Source: an uncultured Oscillospiraceae bacterium
GTDB lineage: Bacteria > Bacillota > Clostridia > Oscillospirales > Oscillospiraceae
Assembly: GCA_905236265.1 (NCBI GenBank)
Contig: CAJOOV010000211.1
Coordinates: forward strand, 1 to 18,445
Length of the DNA stretch: 18,445 bases
Reading direction: 5' to 3'
Below, one piece after another: positions 1 to 8,113 of the stretch; position 1 is the stretch's first letter; each line of letters begins with the position of its first letter. A program made the translations under genes and the position numbers. The notes under the pieces were generated by a model. It searched no databases, was not told the DNA's origin, and saw only the letters and a list, made by a program, of their open reading frames with translations.

Positions 1-912
1 AACTTTGGCGGCGGCGCAGGCGGCGGCTACGGATTTGACGGGGACATTGATCTGGGAGATATTTTCAACTCCTTCTTCGGCGGCGGCTTCAGCGGAGGCT
101 TCGGCGGCTCCGCCCGGCGCAACGGCCCCCAGAAGGGGCAGACCCTCCACACCTCCGTGCGCCTCACCTTTGAGGAGGCGGCCTTCGGTTGTGAGAAGGA
201 GGTGCCTGTGTCCCGTGTAGAGAACTGCCCGGACTGCAACGGCTCCGGCTGCGCAGACGGTTCCAGCCCCGACACCTGCCCCAATTGCCACGGCTCCGGC
301 ACCGTGCAGGTGCAGCAGCGCACCCCCTTCGGTGTGATGGCCTCCACCCAGACCTGCGGCCACTGCAACGGCACCGGCAAGATCATCAAGAACCCCTGCA
401 AGACCTGCAAGGGCAAGGGGGCTGTGCGCCGGAACAAGCGGATTACCGTCAAGTTCCCTGCGGGCATCAACGACGGCCAGGCGGTCTCCCGTGCCGGTCA
501 GGGGCACGCCGGACGCAACGGCGGGCCTGCCGGTGATCTGGTGGTGGGGGTGGAGATCATCCCCCACGCCCAGTTCGTCCGGGAGGGCAGCGATGTGCTG
601 TATAAGCAGACCATCACCTTCCCTCAGGCAGCGCTGGGCGCCGAGGTGGAGATTCCCACCATTGACGGTAATGTGAAGTACACCATTCCCGCCGGAACTC
701 AGCCCGGCTCCACCTTCCGTCTGAGAGGAAAGGGCATTCCCATCCTCCGGGGCTATGGCAGAGGTGACCAGTACGTCACTGTGAACGTGCAGGTGCCCAC
801 CAATATGACCAACACCCAGAAGGCGGCGCTGCGTGCCTTTGAGACGGCCATGGGCGACGTACCCGCCCAGCAGCACAGAGAGGGCGGCTTCTTCGGAAAG
901 AAGAAGCGGTGA
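1..912 (+). CDS. dnaJ: Chaperone DnaJ, C-terminal part (5' end outside window)
   Basis: Co-chaperone of DnaK: it delivers unfolded proteins and stimulates ATP hydrolysis in the cytoplasm. The reading frame is open from base 1, so the J domain lies to the left of the window. What is visible is the tail of the Gly/Phe-rich linker (bases 1-115, many GGG and FGG triplets). The cysteine-rich zinc-binding domain follows at about bases 226-420, with all four CxxCxGxG repeats: CPDCNGSG, CPNCHGSG, CGHCNGTG and CKTCKGKG. The two beta-rich substrate-binding domains follow, and the stop is at 910-912. The GTG at 157 is internal to the protein and is not the start. The gene converges on ftsZ, with a terminator directly after its stop. 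Type I DnaJ (with zinc fingers) is certain; the presence of grpE/dnaK upstream is expected but not seen. Confidence 0.97.
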   Translation, partial: NFGGGAGGGYGFDGDIDLGDIFNSFFGGGFSGGFGGSARRNGPQKGQTLHTSVRLTFEEAAFGCEKEVPVSRVENCPDCNGSGCADGSSPDTCPNCHGSGTVQVQQRTPFGVMASTQTCGHCNGTGKIIKNPCKTCKGKGAVRRNKRITVKFPAGINDGQAVSRAGQGHAGRNGGPAGDLVVGVEIIPHAQFVREGSDVLYKQTITFPQAALGAEVEIPTIDGNVKYTIPAGTQPGSTFRLRGKGIPILRGYGRGDQYVTVNVQVPTNMTNTQKAALRAFETAMGDVPAQQHREGGFFGKKKR

Positions 913-922
913 CAGAGAGACG

Positions 923-960
923 AAGGGCTCCCGGCTGATTGCCGGGAGCCCTTCTTTCTT
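923..960 (+). terminator. Rho-independent terminator of dnaJ
   Basis: A perfect 13-bp GC-rich stem (923-935 with 941-953) with loop TGATT, followed by a pyrimidine-rich tail ending at 960. It begins 10 bases after the dnaJ stop. Confidence 0.9.
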
Positions 961-992
961 CGCTGATGCTATAAGCCTGCGTCCTTTCCCGC

Positions 993-1026
993 AAAAACCC
1001 TCCCGGCTTTGCGCCGGGAGGGTTTT
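993..1026 (-). terminator. Rho-independent terminator of ftsZ
   Basis: A perfect 14-bp stem (994-1007 with 1013-1026) with a 5-base loop, lying just downstream of the ftsZ stop on the - strand. On that strand the 3' arm ends in a run of T (plus-strand A run 993-997). The plus strand also has TTTT at 1023-1026, so it may act in both directions as a second barrier behind dnaJ. Confidence 0.88.
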
Positions 1027-1028
1027 GA

Positions 1029-2162
1029 TTATCTGCGCTTATTGAAAATGGCAAAGATGTCGTCGAAGGGGTCATCCTCCGCAGGGGCAGCCGCCGCAGG
1101 AGTGCTCTCCACCTGCACCTCCGCCGCCTCGGCGCTCTCGCCGCCGTTCTCCGCAGCGACCCGCTCAGCCGCCTGCGTGAAGGGAGCCTGTACAGCGGGT
1201 TGGTTGGCATCGTCAAAGCCGGTGGCAATCACAGTGACCCGGATCTCATCCTCAAGGCTCTCGTCGAAGGTTGCGCCGAAGATGATATTGGCGTCGGGGT
1301 TCGCCGCCTGCTGTACCAGATTGGCAGCGGTCTCCACCTCTTCCAGCCCGATGTCCATGGAGCCGGTGACATTCACCAGCACGCCCTTGGCGCCGTTGAT
1401 GGAGGTCTCCAGCAGCGGAGAGGAGACAGCCAGACGAGCCGCCTCTTCCGCCTTGCCCTTGCCGGCGGCACGGCCTACACCCATGTGAGCCAGTCCTGCG
1501 TTCTTCATCACAGCGGTGACATCGGCAAAGTCCAGATTGATAAAGCCCACGTTCTTGATGAGATCGGAGATGGACTCCACCGCCTGACGCAGTACGTCAT
1601 CGGCAATCTCGAAGGCGTTGGCAAAGGTAATCTTCTGGTCAGTGGCGTGCTTCAGACGGTCGTTGGGGATAATCACCAGAGAATCCACCCGTCCCATGAG
1701 CTGGGAAATGCCTGCCTCGGCCTGCTGCATCCTTCTGCGTCCCTCAAAGCCAAAGGGCTTGGTGACCACGCCCACGGTGAGGATACCCTGCTCCCGTGCC
1801 ACCTCGGAGACGATGGGTGCGCCGCCGGTGCCGGTGCCGCCGCCCATGCCGCAGGTGACAAAGACCATGTCCGTCCCCTCCAGCGCCTTGGCGATCTGGC
1901 TGCGGGACTCTTCAGCGGCCTGCTTGCCCACCTCAGGATTTGCGCCTGCTCCCTTGCCCTGGGTCAGCTTCTCACCGATCTGGATTTTATAGGTGGCGCT
2001 GGATGCGTCCAATGCCTGTCTGTCCGTATTGACGGCGATAAAGTCCACGCCCTTCGTGCCGGAGAGCATCATCCGGTTTACCACGTTGGTGCCTGCGCCG
2101 CCCACGCCGATTACTTTGATATTGACTACCGATTCAGGTACCGGCTCAAATCCAATGGCCAT
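1029..2162 (-). CDS. ftsZ: Cell division GTPase FtsZ
   Basis: Tubulin-like GTPase that polymerises into the Z-ring at mid-cell and recruits the divisome. From the chosen start it is 377 residues, the usual length. The nucleotide-binding N-terminus has GVGGAGTN near residue 19. The tubulin signature GMGGGTGTGGAP is at 105-116. The T7 synergy loop NLDFAD (209-214) carries the catalytic Asp residues. A variable Ala/Glu-rich linker follows from about 317, and the tail ends in DPFDDIFAIFNKRR, the expected basic C-terminal peptide that binds partner proteins. The frame stays open upstream to 2324, but the ATG at 2162 has AGGAGG (plus-strand 2171-2176) exactly 8 bases away. The in-frame ATG at 2168 is too close to that site. 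The gene is preceded by its own promoter and by a terminator behind divIB. No ftsA lies beside it. Confidence 0.97.
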   Translation of the reverse strand: MAIGFEPVPESVVNIKVIGVGGAGTNVVNRMMLSGTKGVDFIAVNTDRQALDASSATYKIQIGEKLTQGKGAGANPEVGKQAAEESRSQIAKALEGTDMVFVTCGMGGGTGTGGAPIVSEVAREQGILTVGVVTKPFGFEGRRRMQQAEAGISQLMGRVDSLVIIPNDRLKHATDQKITFANAFEIADDVLRQAVESISDLIKNVGFINLDFADVTAVMKNAGLAHMGVGRAAGKGKAEEAARLAVSSPLLETSINGAKGVLVNVTGSMDIGLEEVETAANLVQQAANPDANIIFGATFDESLEDEIRVTVIATGFDDANQPAVQAPFTQAAERVAAENGGESAEAAEVQVESTPAAAAPAEDDPFDDIFAIFNKRR

Positions 2163-2170
2163 GTTCATAT

Positions 2171-2176
2171 CCTCCT
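2171..2176 (-). promoter_or_regulatory. Ribosome binding site that fixes the ftsZ start
   Basis: AGGAGG on the - strand, 8 bases before the ATG at 2162 and only 2 bases before the alternative ATG at 2168. This favours the start giving MAIGFEP. A small hairpin (CGGAG-TG-CTCCG) lies just upstream in the leader. Confidence 0.8.
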
Positions 2177-2295
2177 GTGTAATTCCGGAGCACTCCGGGT
2201 CTGATTTATGCCAGCTCTCTCCACGAGAGACGGTGATTCTATTCTTTCCCCTGCAATAGGGAGACGAATCCGAACCTTTCAGGTCAGTTACCACC

Positions 2296-2324
2296 ATTGT
2301 AAACCGATTTCCCTTTTCGGTCAA
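2296..2324 (-). promoter_or_regulatory. Sigma-A-type promoter of ftsZ
   Basis: On the - strand, TTGACC (2324-2319), a 17-base spacer, then TACAAT (2301-2296). Both boxes are 5 of 6 to consensus at ideal spacing. The predicted transcript start is near 2289, leaving a leader of about 125 bases that contains two short hairpins. Confidence 0.75.
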
Positions 2325-2352
2325 TAGTCTCTCGTCGAATTCTGATTATTTT

Positions 2353-2382
2353 TCAGAAAAGCGGGGGAATTTCCTCCCCGCT
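2353..2382 (-). terminator. Probable terminator after divIB
   Basis: On the - strand AGCGGGG (2382-2376) pairs with CCCCGCT (2366-2360) across a 9-base loop, followed by TTTCTG and then AT-rich sequence. The stem overlaps the divIB stop codon. Seven GC-rich base pairs plus a short T run make it moderate rather than strong. Confidence 0.6.
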
Positions 2383-3154
2383 AATCAATTGAGAGAACCG
2401 CCTCTCCCTCTCTCTTGGTCATATCCAGCGTGCCCGTATCCCCCTGAGACCAGTTTTCCGCAATGTAGCCCTGTTCCGCTGCCTCCAGCATTTTCAGGTC
2501 ATAGAGAAAATCGTCGTTCAGACCCATCTTCACGGTGAGCCGGTCCTCATAGCGGATGGAGAGGGAGCTGGAGGAGCTCAGCTCCACCGCCTGCACCCTG
2601 TCCAGCAGCCCCTTCGTCTCCAGAGCGGAGAGGATGCCCCGAAGACCCTTGGCCTTCAGCGCTTCCTCCTCCTCCACCTGAAACAGCTTACCCACCTCCG
2701 GCTCAATCATGCGCAGCCCGGTGACGGCGGGATAACCCTCGTTGCTGTCAGTTTTTTCCAGCAGCTTTCCGTTGCTGTCGATATACCACACCGCACCGTC
2801 CAGCGTCACTGCCCCGGCCGGCTCCGTCTCCGTCACCTCGATGACCACCCTGTCCGGGGGCAGGGCACGGATACGCACCTTTTTCAGATAGGGCAGGCTT
2901 TCCTCCAGCCGTCTCTCGATCTCATGGCGGGGGATACGCACCAGATTGTCCCCGTCCTGAATCCCGGATGCCTCCAAAAGGGCATCGTCGGAATAGCGTC
3001 CGTTTCCCGTCACCTCAAACTGATGCACCTTGAAAAACACCATGGAACCCGCAGACACCGCTGCCACAATCAGCAGCATGGACAGGGCGATATAGAGATG
3101 AAACAGCCTGCCGCTCCTTCTGCTGCGGGGCTGATGTTTCCGCTGAGTTGCCAT
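2381..3154 (-). CDS. divIB: Cell division protein DivIB/FtsQ
   Basis: Bitopic membrane protein of the divisome that forms a complex with FtsL and DivIC and controls septal peptidoglycan synthesis. 257 residues. It has a basic cytoplasmic N-terminus (RKHQPRSRRSGR) and one membrane segment at about 20-42. A POTRA domain follows at about 43-113 (KVHQFEVTGNGRYS through VIEVTETEP), and then the beta domain (VWYIDSNGKLLE, YPAVTGL). The layout is that of the FtsQ/DivIB family. The start ATG has AAGGAG 9 bases upstream. It follows murA by 39 bases, so the two are probably co-transcribed. A terminator candidate overlaps its stop, so little read-through to ftsZ is expected. Whether to call it DivIB or FtsQ is only a naming matter. 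Confidence 0.9.
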   Translation of the reverse strand: MATQRKHQPRSRRSGRLFHLYIALSMLLIVAAVSAGSMVFFKVHQFEVTGNGRYSDDALLEASGIQDGDNLVRIPRHEIERRLEESLPYLKKVRIRALPPDRVVIEVTETEPAGAVTLDGAVWYIDSNGKLLEKTDSNEGYPAVTGLRMIEPEVGKLFQVEEEEALKAKGLRGILSALETKGLLDRVQAVELSSSSSLSIRYEDRLTVKMGLNDDFLYDLKMLEAAEQGYIAENWSQGDTGTLDMTKREGEAVLSID

Positions 3155-3193
3155 GACGGTCTGCTCCTTTGCAAGCCTCTGTCCGTCTCTTCG

Positions 3194-4462
3194 TCAGGGA
3201 GAGACGGAATCTGTTGTGCGTCGTACCTCTGCGCCCAGCTCCCTGAGCCGGGCGGCAATGTCCTCATAACCCCGGTCAATGTGCCGCAGTCCGGTGATGC
3301 GGCTCTCTCCCTGTGCGGCCAGCGCCGCCACGGTCAGCGCCGCCCCGCCCCGCAGGTCAGGTGCCTCCACCGCCGCAGCGGACAGGCAGGGCACACCCGT
3401 CACCACCGCAACCCTGCCCTCCACCCGGATCTGCGCCCCCATACGGGCCAGCTCCATGGTGTAGCGGTAGCGGTTTTCAAACATGGTCTCCACAAAGACG
3501 CTGCTCCCCTTTGCCCGACACAGTGCGGCCAGCACCGGCGGCTGTGCGTCCGTGGGAAAGCCGGGATAGGGCGCTGTGCGCACGGGAGAGACGCTTTTCA
3601 GCGCCCCCTCCGAGCGCAGCCACACCCGCTCCGCCTCCGTGCGGACACGGCACCCCGCCTGAACAAAGACCTCCGTGACGGGAAGGAGCTGCTCTCTGGG
3701 AACGCCCGTCAGCTCTACCTCTCCCCCGGCGCAGGCGGCGGCGGAGAGATAGGTGGCGGCGCAGATCCTGTCGGAGATCACCCGGTGCTCTCCCGTGTGC
3801 AGCGCCCTGCCCCCCTGAATGACCACAGTGGAGCTTCCCGCCCCGGAGACCCTGCCCCCGCAGGCGTTGAGAAACTGCTGTAAATCCCAGATTTCCGGCT
3901 CTCTGGCGGCATTGTAGATCACAGTGAGTCCCTCTGCGCCGCAGGCGGCCAGCATGGCATTCTCCGTTGCGCCTACACTGGGGATAGTCAGGGCGATCTC
4001 CCCGCCGTGGAGCCCTCTGCCCCGGCACCGCAGGCTCCCGCCCATCTCCCGAATCTCTGCGCCCAGACGGCGCAGGGCGGAGAGATGCAGGTCAATGGGT
4101 CTCGGCCCCAGCTCACAGCCTCCGGGCATACACACCCTCGCCTCTCCCGTGCGTGCCAGCAGGGCACCCATAAAGATGACGGACGAGCGCATCTCCCGCA
4201 TCAGGCCTTCCGGTATGTCGCAGCGGTCCAGCGTGCTGGAATCCACAATCACAGTATGCCCCTCCCGCTGCACCCTGCAGCCCAAATGCCGCAGGATTTC
4301 CAGCGTGGCCTCCACATCTGTCAGCCGGGGGCAGTTATGTATAATGCTGACGCTTCCGGACAAAACCGCAGCGGCAAGGATGGGCAGTACACTGTTCTTT
4401 GCGCCGTGTACCTCCATGCTGCCCTCCAGACGCTTTCCGCCGGAGATCACCAACTGATTCAT
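3194..4462 (-). CDS. murA: UDP-N-acetylglucosamine 1-carboxyvinyltransferase MurA
   Basis: Cytoplasmic enzyme that transfers enolpyruvate from PEP to UDP-GlcNAc, the first committed step of peptidoglycan synthesis and the target of fosfomycin. 422 residues, normal length. Lys22-Asn23 in GAKNS is the substrate-binding pair. The mobile catalytic loop MPGGCELGPRP carries Cys116, equivalent to E. coli Cys115, so the fosfomycin-sensitive form of the active site is present. The C-terminal HIDRGYEDIAARLRELGA is the conserved EPSP-synthase-fold end. The ATG has GGGGAGG 7 bases upstream. It sits between murG and divIB, the place where murB stands in Bacillus subtilis. Low-GC Gram-positives often carry a second copy (murAB/murZ); whether one exists here cannot be seen. 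Confidence 0.96.
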   Translation of the reverse strand: MNQLVISGGKRLEGSMEVHGAKNSVLPILAAAVLSGSVSIIHNCPRLTDVEATLEILRHLGCRVQREGHTVIVDSSTLDRCDIPEGLMREMRSSVIFMGALLARTGEARVCMPGGCELGPRPIDLHLSALRRLGAEIREMGGSLRCRGRGLHGGEIALTIPSVGATENAMLAACGAEGLTVIYNAAREPEIWDLQQFLNACGGRVSGAGSSTVVIQGGRALHTGEHRVISDRICAATYLSAAACAGGEVELTGVPREQLLPVTEVFVQAGCRVRTEAERVWLRSEGALKSVSPVRTAPYPGFPTDAQPPVLAALCRAKGSSVFVETMFENRYRYTMELARMGAQIRVEGRVAVVTGVPCLSAAAVEAPDLRGGAALTVAALAAQGESRITGLRHIDRGYEDIAARLRELGAEVRRTTDSVSP

Positions 4463-4515
4463 ATTTGCGCCTCCCCATAGGTTTGTCTTATCCTATGAGA
4501 AAGCGTTTCTTTTTG

Positions 4516-5637
4516 TTAATGCAGCAGACCCTTCAGGGTGTCATAGATGCGCTCGTTGGCATCTACCACCGCAATGGAGGCCAGCTTTCTGCTCATCTCC
4601 TCCAGCCCCGCCGGGTCAAATGCCATCTTCATGACCTGCTCATAGAGCTTATCGCCGCTGCACTCCGGCTCCGGCATCAGCACCGCCGCCCCGTGGTCTG
4701 AGAGCACACGGGCGTTCTTCTCCTGATGGTTGGCGGTGACGTTGGGGCTGGGCACCAGAATGCTGGGCTTGGCGATCTCGGAGATCTCCGCAATGGTGGA
4801 GGCGCCTGCACGGCTCAGCACCACATCCGCCGCCGCCATGCACACCGGCATGTCGTAGATATACTCCCGCATGTCCACTCTGGGATAGTCCCGGAGCTGA
4901 ATCCCCCGGCGCTGCAGCTCAGAGCGGACGCCATCGTAGTACCGCTGTCCCGCACCGTAGATATGGTGGAAGGGCTGTCCGTCCCTGATCTCCCGGAGGA
5001 TGAAATCCACCATGTGCTGGTTCATCTTCAGCGCCCCCAGAGAGCCCCATGTGGTCAGCACCACAGGCCGGTCGTCCTGAATCCCCAGCAGCGCTCTGGC
5101 CTGACGCTTTGTGTTGTCAAAAAAGTCCCCCCGCACAGGGGTTCCGGTGACGATCACTCTGGAGGGGTCGGGATAGTGCTCCCGGCTCTCGGCAAAGCCC
5201 ACCATCACAACGTCCACCCACTTTGCCAGCATCTTCGTGGTCAGGCCGGGGAAAGCGTTGGACTCGTGTACCGCCGTGGGAATATGCCGCCTTGCGGCGG
5301 CTCTCACCACCGGGTAGGAGGCATAGCCTCCGGTGCCCACCACCAGATCCGGGCGGAATTCGTCCAGAATCCCCTTCGCCTCCCCTCTGGAGCGCACCAG
5401 ATTGACGGCGGTTTTTGCGTTGTGCCGTATCCCGTTGAGGCTCATGGAGCGGTAAAAGCTGGAGATATTCACCGTGCGGATGGGAAAGCCCTCTCTGGGC
5501 ACCAGTTCCTCCTCCATGCCCCCCTTTGCTCCCACAAAGAGAACCTCCGCCCCGTCCCGCTGCCGGAACATGTTGGCAAGGGCGAGGCCAGGGTTGATAT
5601 GTCCTGCGGTTCCCCCGCAGGTAAACAGTACCTTCAT
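4516..5637 (-). CDS. murG: Lipid II synthase MurG (GlcNAc transferase)
   Basis: Membrane-associated glycosyltransferase on the cytoplasmic face. It adds GlcNAc from UDP-GlcNAc to lipid I, giving lipid II. 373 residues, GT-B fold. The N-terminal glycine loop is GGTAGHINP (8-16). The second loop is GTGGYASYPV, then HESNAFPG. The donor-binding C-domain carries SRAGASTIAEI, with PNVTANHQEKNA further on. One small oddity is the central LTTWGSLGA, where most family members have GGS-x-GA, so the first Gly is replaced by Trp. The rest is so well conserved that activity is expected. The ATG has AAAGGA 9 bases upstream. It lies 67 bases after ftsW and 53 before murA, consistent with one operon. Confidence 0.96.
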   Translation of the reverse strand: MKVLFTCGGTAGHINPGLALANMFRQRDGAEVLFVGAKGGMEEELVPREGFPIRTVNISSFYRSMSLNGIRHNAKTAVNLVRSRGEAKGILDEFRPDLVVGTGGYASYPVVRAAARRHIPTAVHESNAFPGLTTKMLAKWVDVVMVGFAESREHYPDPSRVIVTGTPVRGDFFDNTKRQARALLGIQDDRPVVLTTWGSLGALKMNQHMVDFILREIRDGQPFHHIYGAGQRYYDGVRSELQRRGIQLRDYPRVDMREYIYDMPVCMAAADVVLSRAGASTIAEISEIAKPSILVPSPNVTANHQEKNARVLSDHGAAVLMPEPECSGDKLYEQVMKMAFDPAGLEEMSRKLASIAVVDANERIYDTLKGLLH

Positions 5638-5704
5638 AGGCTCAGATCCTTTCAGGATAATCCTCCGGTGTCAAAAACGCACAGCGTCCTCCTCCGGGGC
5701 GCCA

Positions 5705-6982
5705 TCAGCCCTCTGTCTCCCGGTGTCTGGGACCTTCAATCTGACGGGACACCGCCAGAACCAGCCCCATCTCTGCCATCTGAATCACCAGAGCGGTGCC
5801 GCCGTAGCTGAAAAAGGGCAGGGAAATGCCGGTAGAGGGAAGCAGGTTCGTCACCACGGCGATGTTCAGCGCCACCTGCACCGCCATCAGGGTAATCACC
5901 CCCACCACCATCAGGGAGCCGAAGCGGTCTCTTGCGTGCAGCGCCAGCCAGTATCCCCGCAGCACCAGCAGGGCAAACAGCAGCACAATCACCGTGGAGC
6001 CGATGAAGCCCAGCTCCTCGCAGACAATGGCAAAGATGTAGTCGTTCATATTCTCCGGGAGGTACATGTACTTCTGACGGCTCAGGCCGAAGCCCAGCCC
6101 GGACACGCCCCCGGAGGAGACAGCGTAGAGGGACTGGATGATCTGGAAGCCCTTCCCCCGTGGGTCTGACCACGGGTCCTTCCACACGGAGAGACGGCCT
6201 GAGTTGTAGCCGGTGAACTGGATAAAGGCAAAGCCGCCGATGCCTGCCAGAGAGCCGCCCAGCACGAACCAGCCCCAGTGGACGCCGGCTGTAAACAGGA
6301 TTGCGGCGGCGGCTACAAAGATCAGCAGCGTAGCGGACATGTGGGGCTCCAGCATCAGCAGTCCACCGATCAGCGCCAGCACCGCCACATAGGGCACCAG
6401 CTCTCCAAAGCCCGTCTTGGCGCTGACCCATTTCAGCACCCTGAGCCGGTAGGACATCCCTGTCTCCCCCCGCTTGCGCACAGGGCGGTGACGGCTGATC
6501 TCCTTCATGCGCACCTGCGCCACCCGGCGCTTGGAGAGCATGGAGGAGAAGTGGATGACAACGGCAATCTTGGCAATCTCCGAGGGCTGGAAGGTGGTAA
6601 AGCCCAGATTCAGCCAGCGCTTACAGCCGTTAAGGGTAATGGCAAGGGGTCTTGGCAGCACCTTCACCGCCACCAGCAGCAAAATGGCAATCATCAGCAC
6701 AGGAACGCCCAGAATGCGCATGTGCTGGTAGTCAATGCGGGAGACCAGATACATCACCGCAATGCCCAAAGCGGCAAACACCGCCTGCCGCTTGAAATAG
6801 TACATGGGGTCATAGTGGGTCTTGGCGGACACGCTTGCCACATAGGAGGAGGCGGAGAAGAGCATCACCAGCCCTATCCCCAGCAGCAGCATAGTGAGCA
6901 TGAGAAAGGGCAGGTCGATAGGACCCTGCGCCCACTGCTGTTCCCGTGTCAAATCCCGTTTGGTTCTCCACATGGCAGGCAT
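5705..6982 (-). CDS. ftsW: SEDS peptidoglycan polymerase FtsW/SpoVE
   Basis: Integral membrane glycan polymerase of the SEDS family, which works with a class B PBP to build the septal wall (FtsW) or the spore cortex (SpoVE). 425 residues with about ten membrane segments. Family signatures include LMLFSASS near 40-46, NGCKRWLNLG, FQPSEIAKIA, the extracellular loop LPENMNDYIFA with the catalytic Asp314, and the C-terminal TGISLPFFSYGGTALV. The cytoplasmic loop 150-193 is unusually long and basic (KRRV, RHRPVRKR). The ATG at 6982 has AAGGAG 9 bases upstream; the ATG at 6973 is a less likely alternative. It sits between mraY and murG, where murD would stand between mraY and spoVE in Bacillus. FtsW and SpoVE cannot be told apart from sequence motifs alone. 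Confidence 0.94.
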   Translation of the reverse strand: MPAMWRTKRDLTREQQWAQGPIDLPFLMLTMLLLGIGLVMLFSASSYVASVSAKTHYDPMYYFKRQAVFAALGIAVMYLVSRIDYQHMRILGVPVLMIAILLLVAVKVLPRPLAITLNGCKRWLNLGFTTFQPSEIAKIAVVIHFSSMLSKRRVAQVRMKEISRHRPVRKRGETGMSYRLRVLKWVSAKTGFGELVPYVAVLALIGGLLMLEPHMSATLLIFVAAAAILFTAGVHWGWFVLGGSLAGIGGFAFIQFTGYNSGRLSVWKDPWSDPRGKGFQIIQSLYAVSSGGVSGLGFGLSRQKYMYLPENMNDYIFAIVCEELGFIGSTVIVLLFALLVLRGYWLALHARDRFGSLMVVGVITLMAVQVALNIAVVTNLLPSTGISLPFFSYGGTALVIQMAEMGLVLAVSRQIEGPRHRETEG

Positions 6983-7006
6983 TTTGAAAGTCTCCTTCCC
7001 CTTGTT

Positions 7007-8002
7007 TTAGTACCGCCCAATGACTCCCGCAAACGCCAGCAGGCAGCCAATCAGGGAAACCAGCGTAAACACCCGCACCACGCGCTCCTCGTTCCAGCCT
7101 CCCATCTCAAAGTGATGGTGCAGGGGCGCCATGCGGAAGATACGCTTGCCGTGGGTGGCCTTGAAGTAGGCTACCTGAATAATATCGCTCATGGTCTCGG
7201 CAATATACACCACGCCCATGAAGACCAGCGCCAGAGGAATATCCAGCCCGAAGGCCAGCCCTGCCACGGCGCCGCCCAGAAAGAGGGAGCCGGTGTCGCC
7301 CATAAAGACCTTTGCCGGGTGGCGGTTGTAGATCAGAAAGCCCCACAGCCCTCCGCTCACTGCGGCGGCAAAGACAGCCAGCTCGGTGCGGTGCCAGAGA
7401 ATGGCAATGAGCATCATAAAGATGACCACAGGCTCCGTGACATTGGAGGCAAGTCCGTCCACGCCGTCGGTAATGTTCACGGCGTTTACCGTGCCCACAA
7501 TGACAAAGGAGGCGAAGATCATATACAGCGACCATGGCACCTGAAGCGTGGTATTGAAAAAGGGCAGGTAGAGATCGCTGGTCAGATAGCCGGTATTGCG
7601 CAGCAGCAGGATTACCACAATGGCAGCGGCAAGCTGGAGCAGGAACTTCTGGGAGGCGGTCAGTCCCTCGTTCTGGTGGTGCTTCACCTTCATAAAGTCG
7701 TCAAAGAACCCGATGAGGCCATAGATGATGGCCAGCAGCAGGACAATCACCCCGCCGTAGCTGCCCTTTTGCAGCTCAGGCAGCCCTGCGGTGAACACTG
7801 CGGCGATGATGCCGCCGATAAACATGATGCCGCCCATGGTGGGCGTGCCCTCTTTATCCTTGTGCCAGATGGGTCCGATTTCCTTAATGCTCTGGCCTGC
7901 CTTCATCGCCCGCAGCCAGGGAATCACGACCCTCCCCAGCAGGGCAGTCACCGCAAAGGACACAAGCAGTGCCATCAGGACCCTTACGTTCAGTACTTCC
8001 AC
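7007..8002 (-). CDS. mraY: Phospho-MurNAc-pentapeptide transferase MraY
   Basis: Integral membrane enzyme that couples UDP-MurNAc-pentapeptide to undecaprenyl phosphate, giving lipid I. 331 residues and about ten membrane segments. The conserved polar motifs are all present: PTMGGIMF; the Asp pair Asp101-Asp102 in GFFDDFMK; NAVNITDGVDGLA; FMGDTGSL; and the histidine motif PLHHHFE. The start is GTG at 8002, with GGAGG 10 bases upstream. No in-frame ATG upstream fits better. It is separated from the PBP gene by 111 bases in which I see no convincing terminator, and from ftsW by 24 bases. murE/murF and murD, which usually flank it, are absent. Confidence 0.97.
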   Translation of the reverse strand: MEVLNVRVLMALLVSFAVTALLGRVVIPWLRAMKAGQSIKEIGPIWHKDKEGTPTMGGIMFIGGIIAAVFTAGLPELQKGSYGGVIVLLLAIIYGLIGFFDDFMKVKHHQNEGLTASQKFLLQLAAAIVVILLLRNTGYLTSDLYLPFFNTTLQVPWSLYMIFASFVIVGTVNAVNITDGVDGLASNVTEPVVIFMMLIAILWHRTELAVFAAAVSGGLWGFLIYNRHPAKVFMGDTGSLFLGGAVAGLAFGLDIPLALVFMGVVYIAETMSDIIQVAYFKATHGKRIFRMAPLHHHFEMGGWNEERVVRVFTLVSLIGCLLAFAGVIGRY

Positions 8003-8113
8003 GTCTTCAGAACCTCCACGTCTTTCGTATACAGTGAGATGTCATATTGCAGTCGTTAAGCATAGCACATCCCGCTGCCATTTTCCAGTCCCTCACGGCA
8101 AAAACCTGCTGTA

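Noticed and set aside
2163..2324. N-terminal extension of FtsZ (54 extra residues)
   Set aside because: It would start upstream of, or within, the predicted promoter. The family start and an ideal AGGAGG both point to the ATG at 2162.
6278..8059. Long open frame (about 590 codons) on the + strand opposite mraY and ftsW
   Set aside because: Antisense shadow spanning two genuine genes; the translation is a His/Gln/Gly-rich mixture with no hydrophobic or domain structure.
8003..8113. Promoter for mraY in the 111-base gap after the PBP gene
   Set aside because: Only a TATGCT with extended TG and no acceptable -35 box could be found; too weak to report as a feature.
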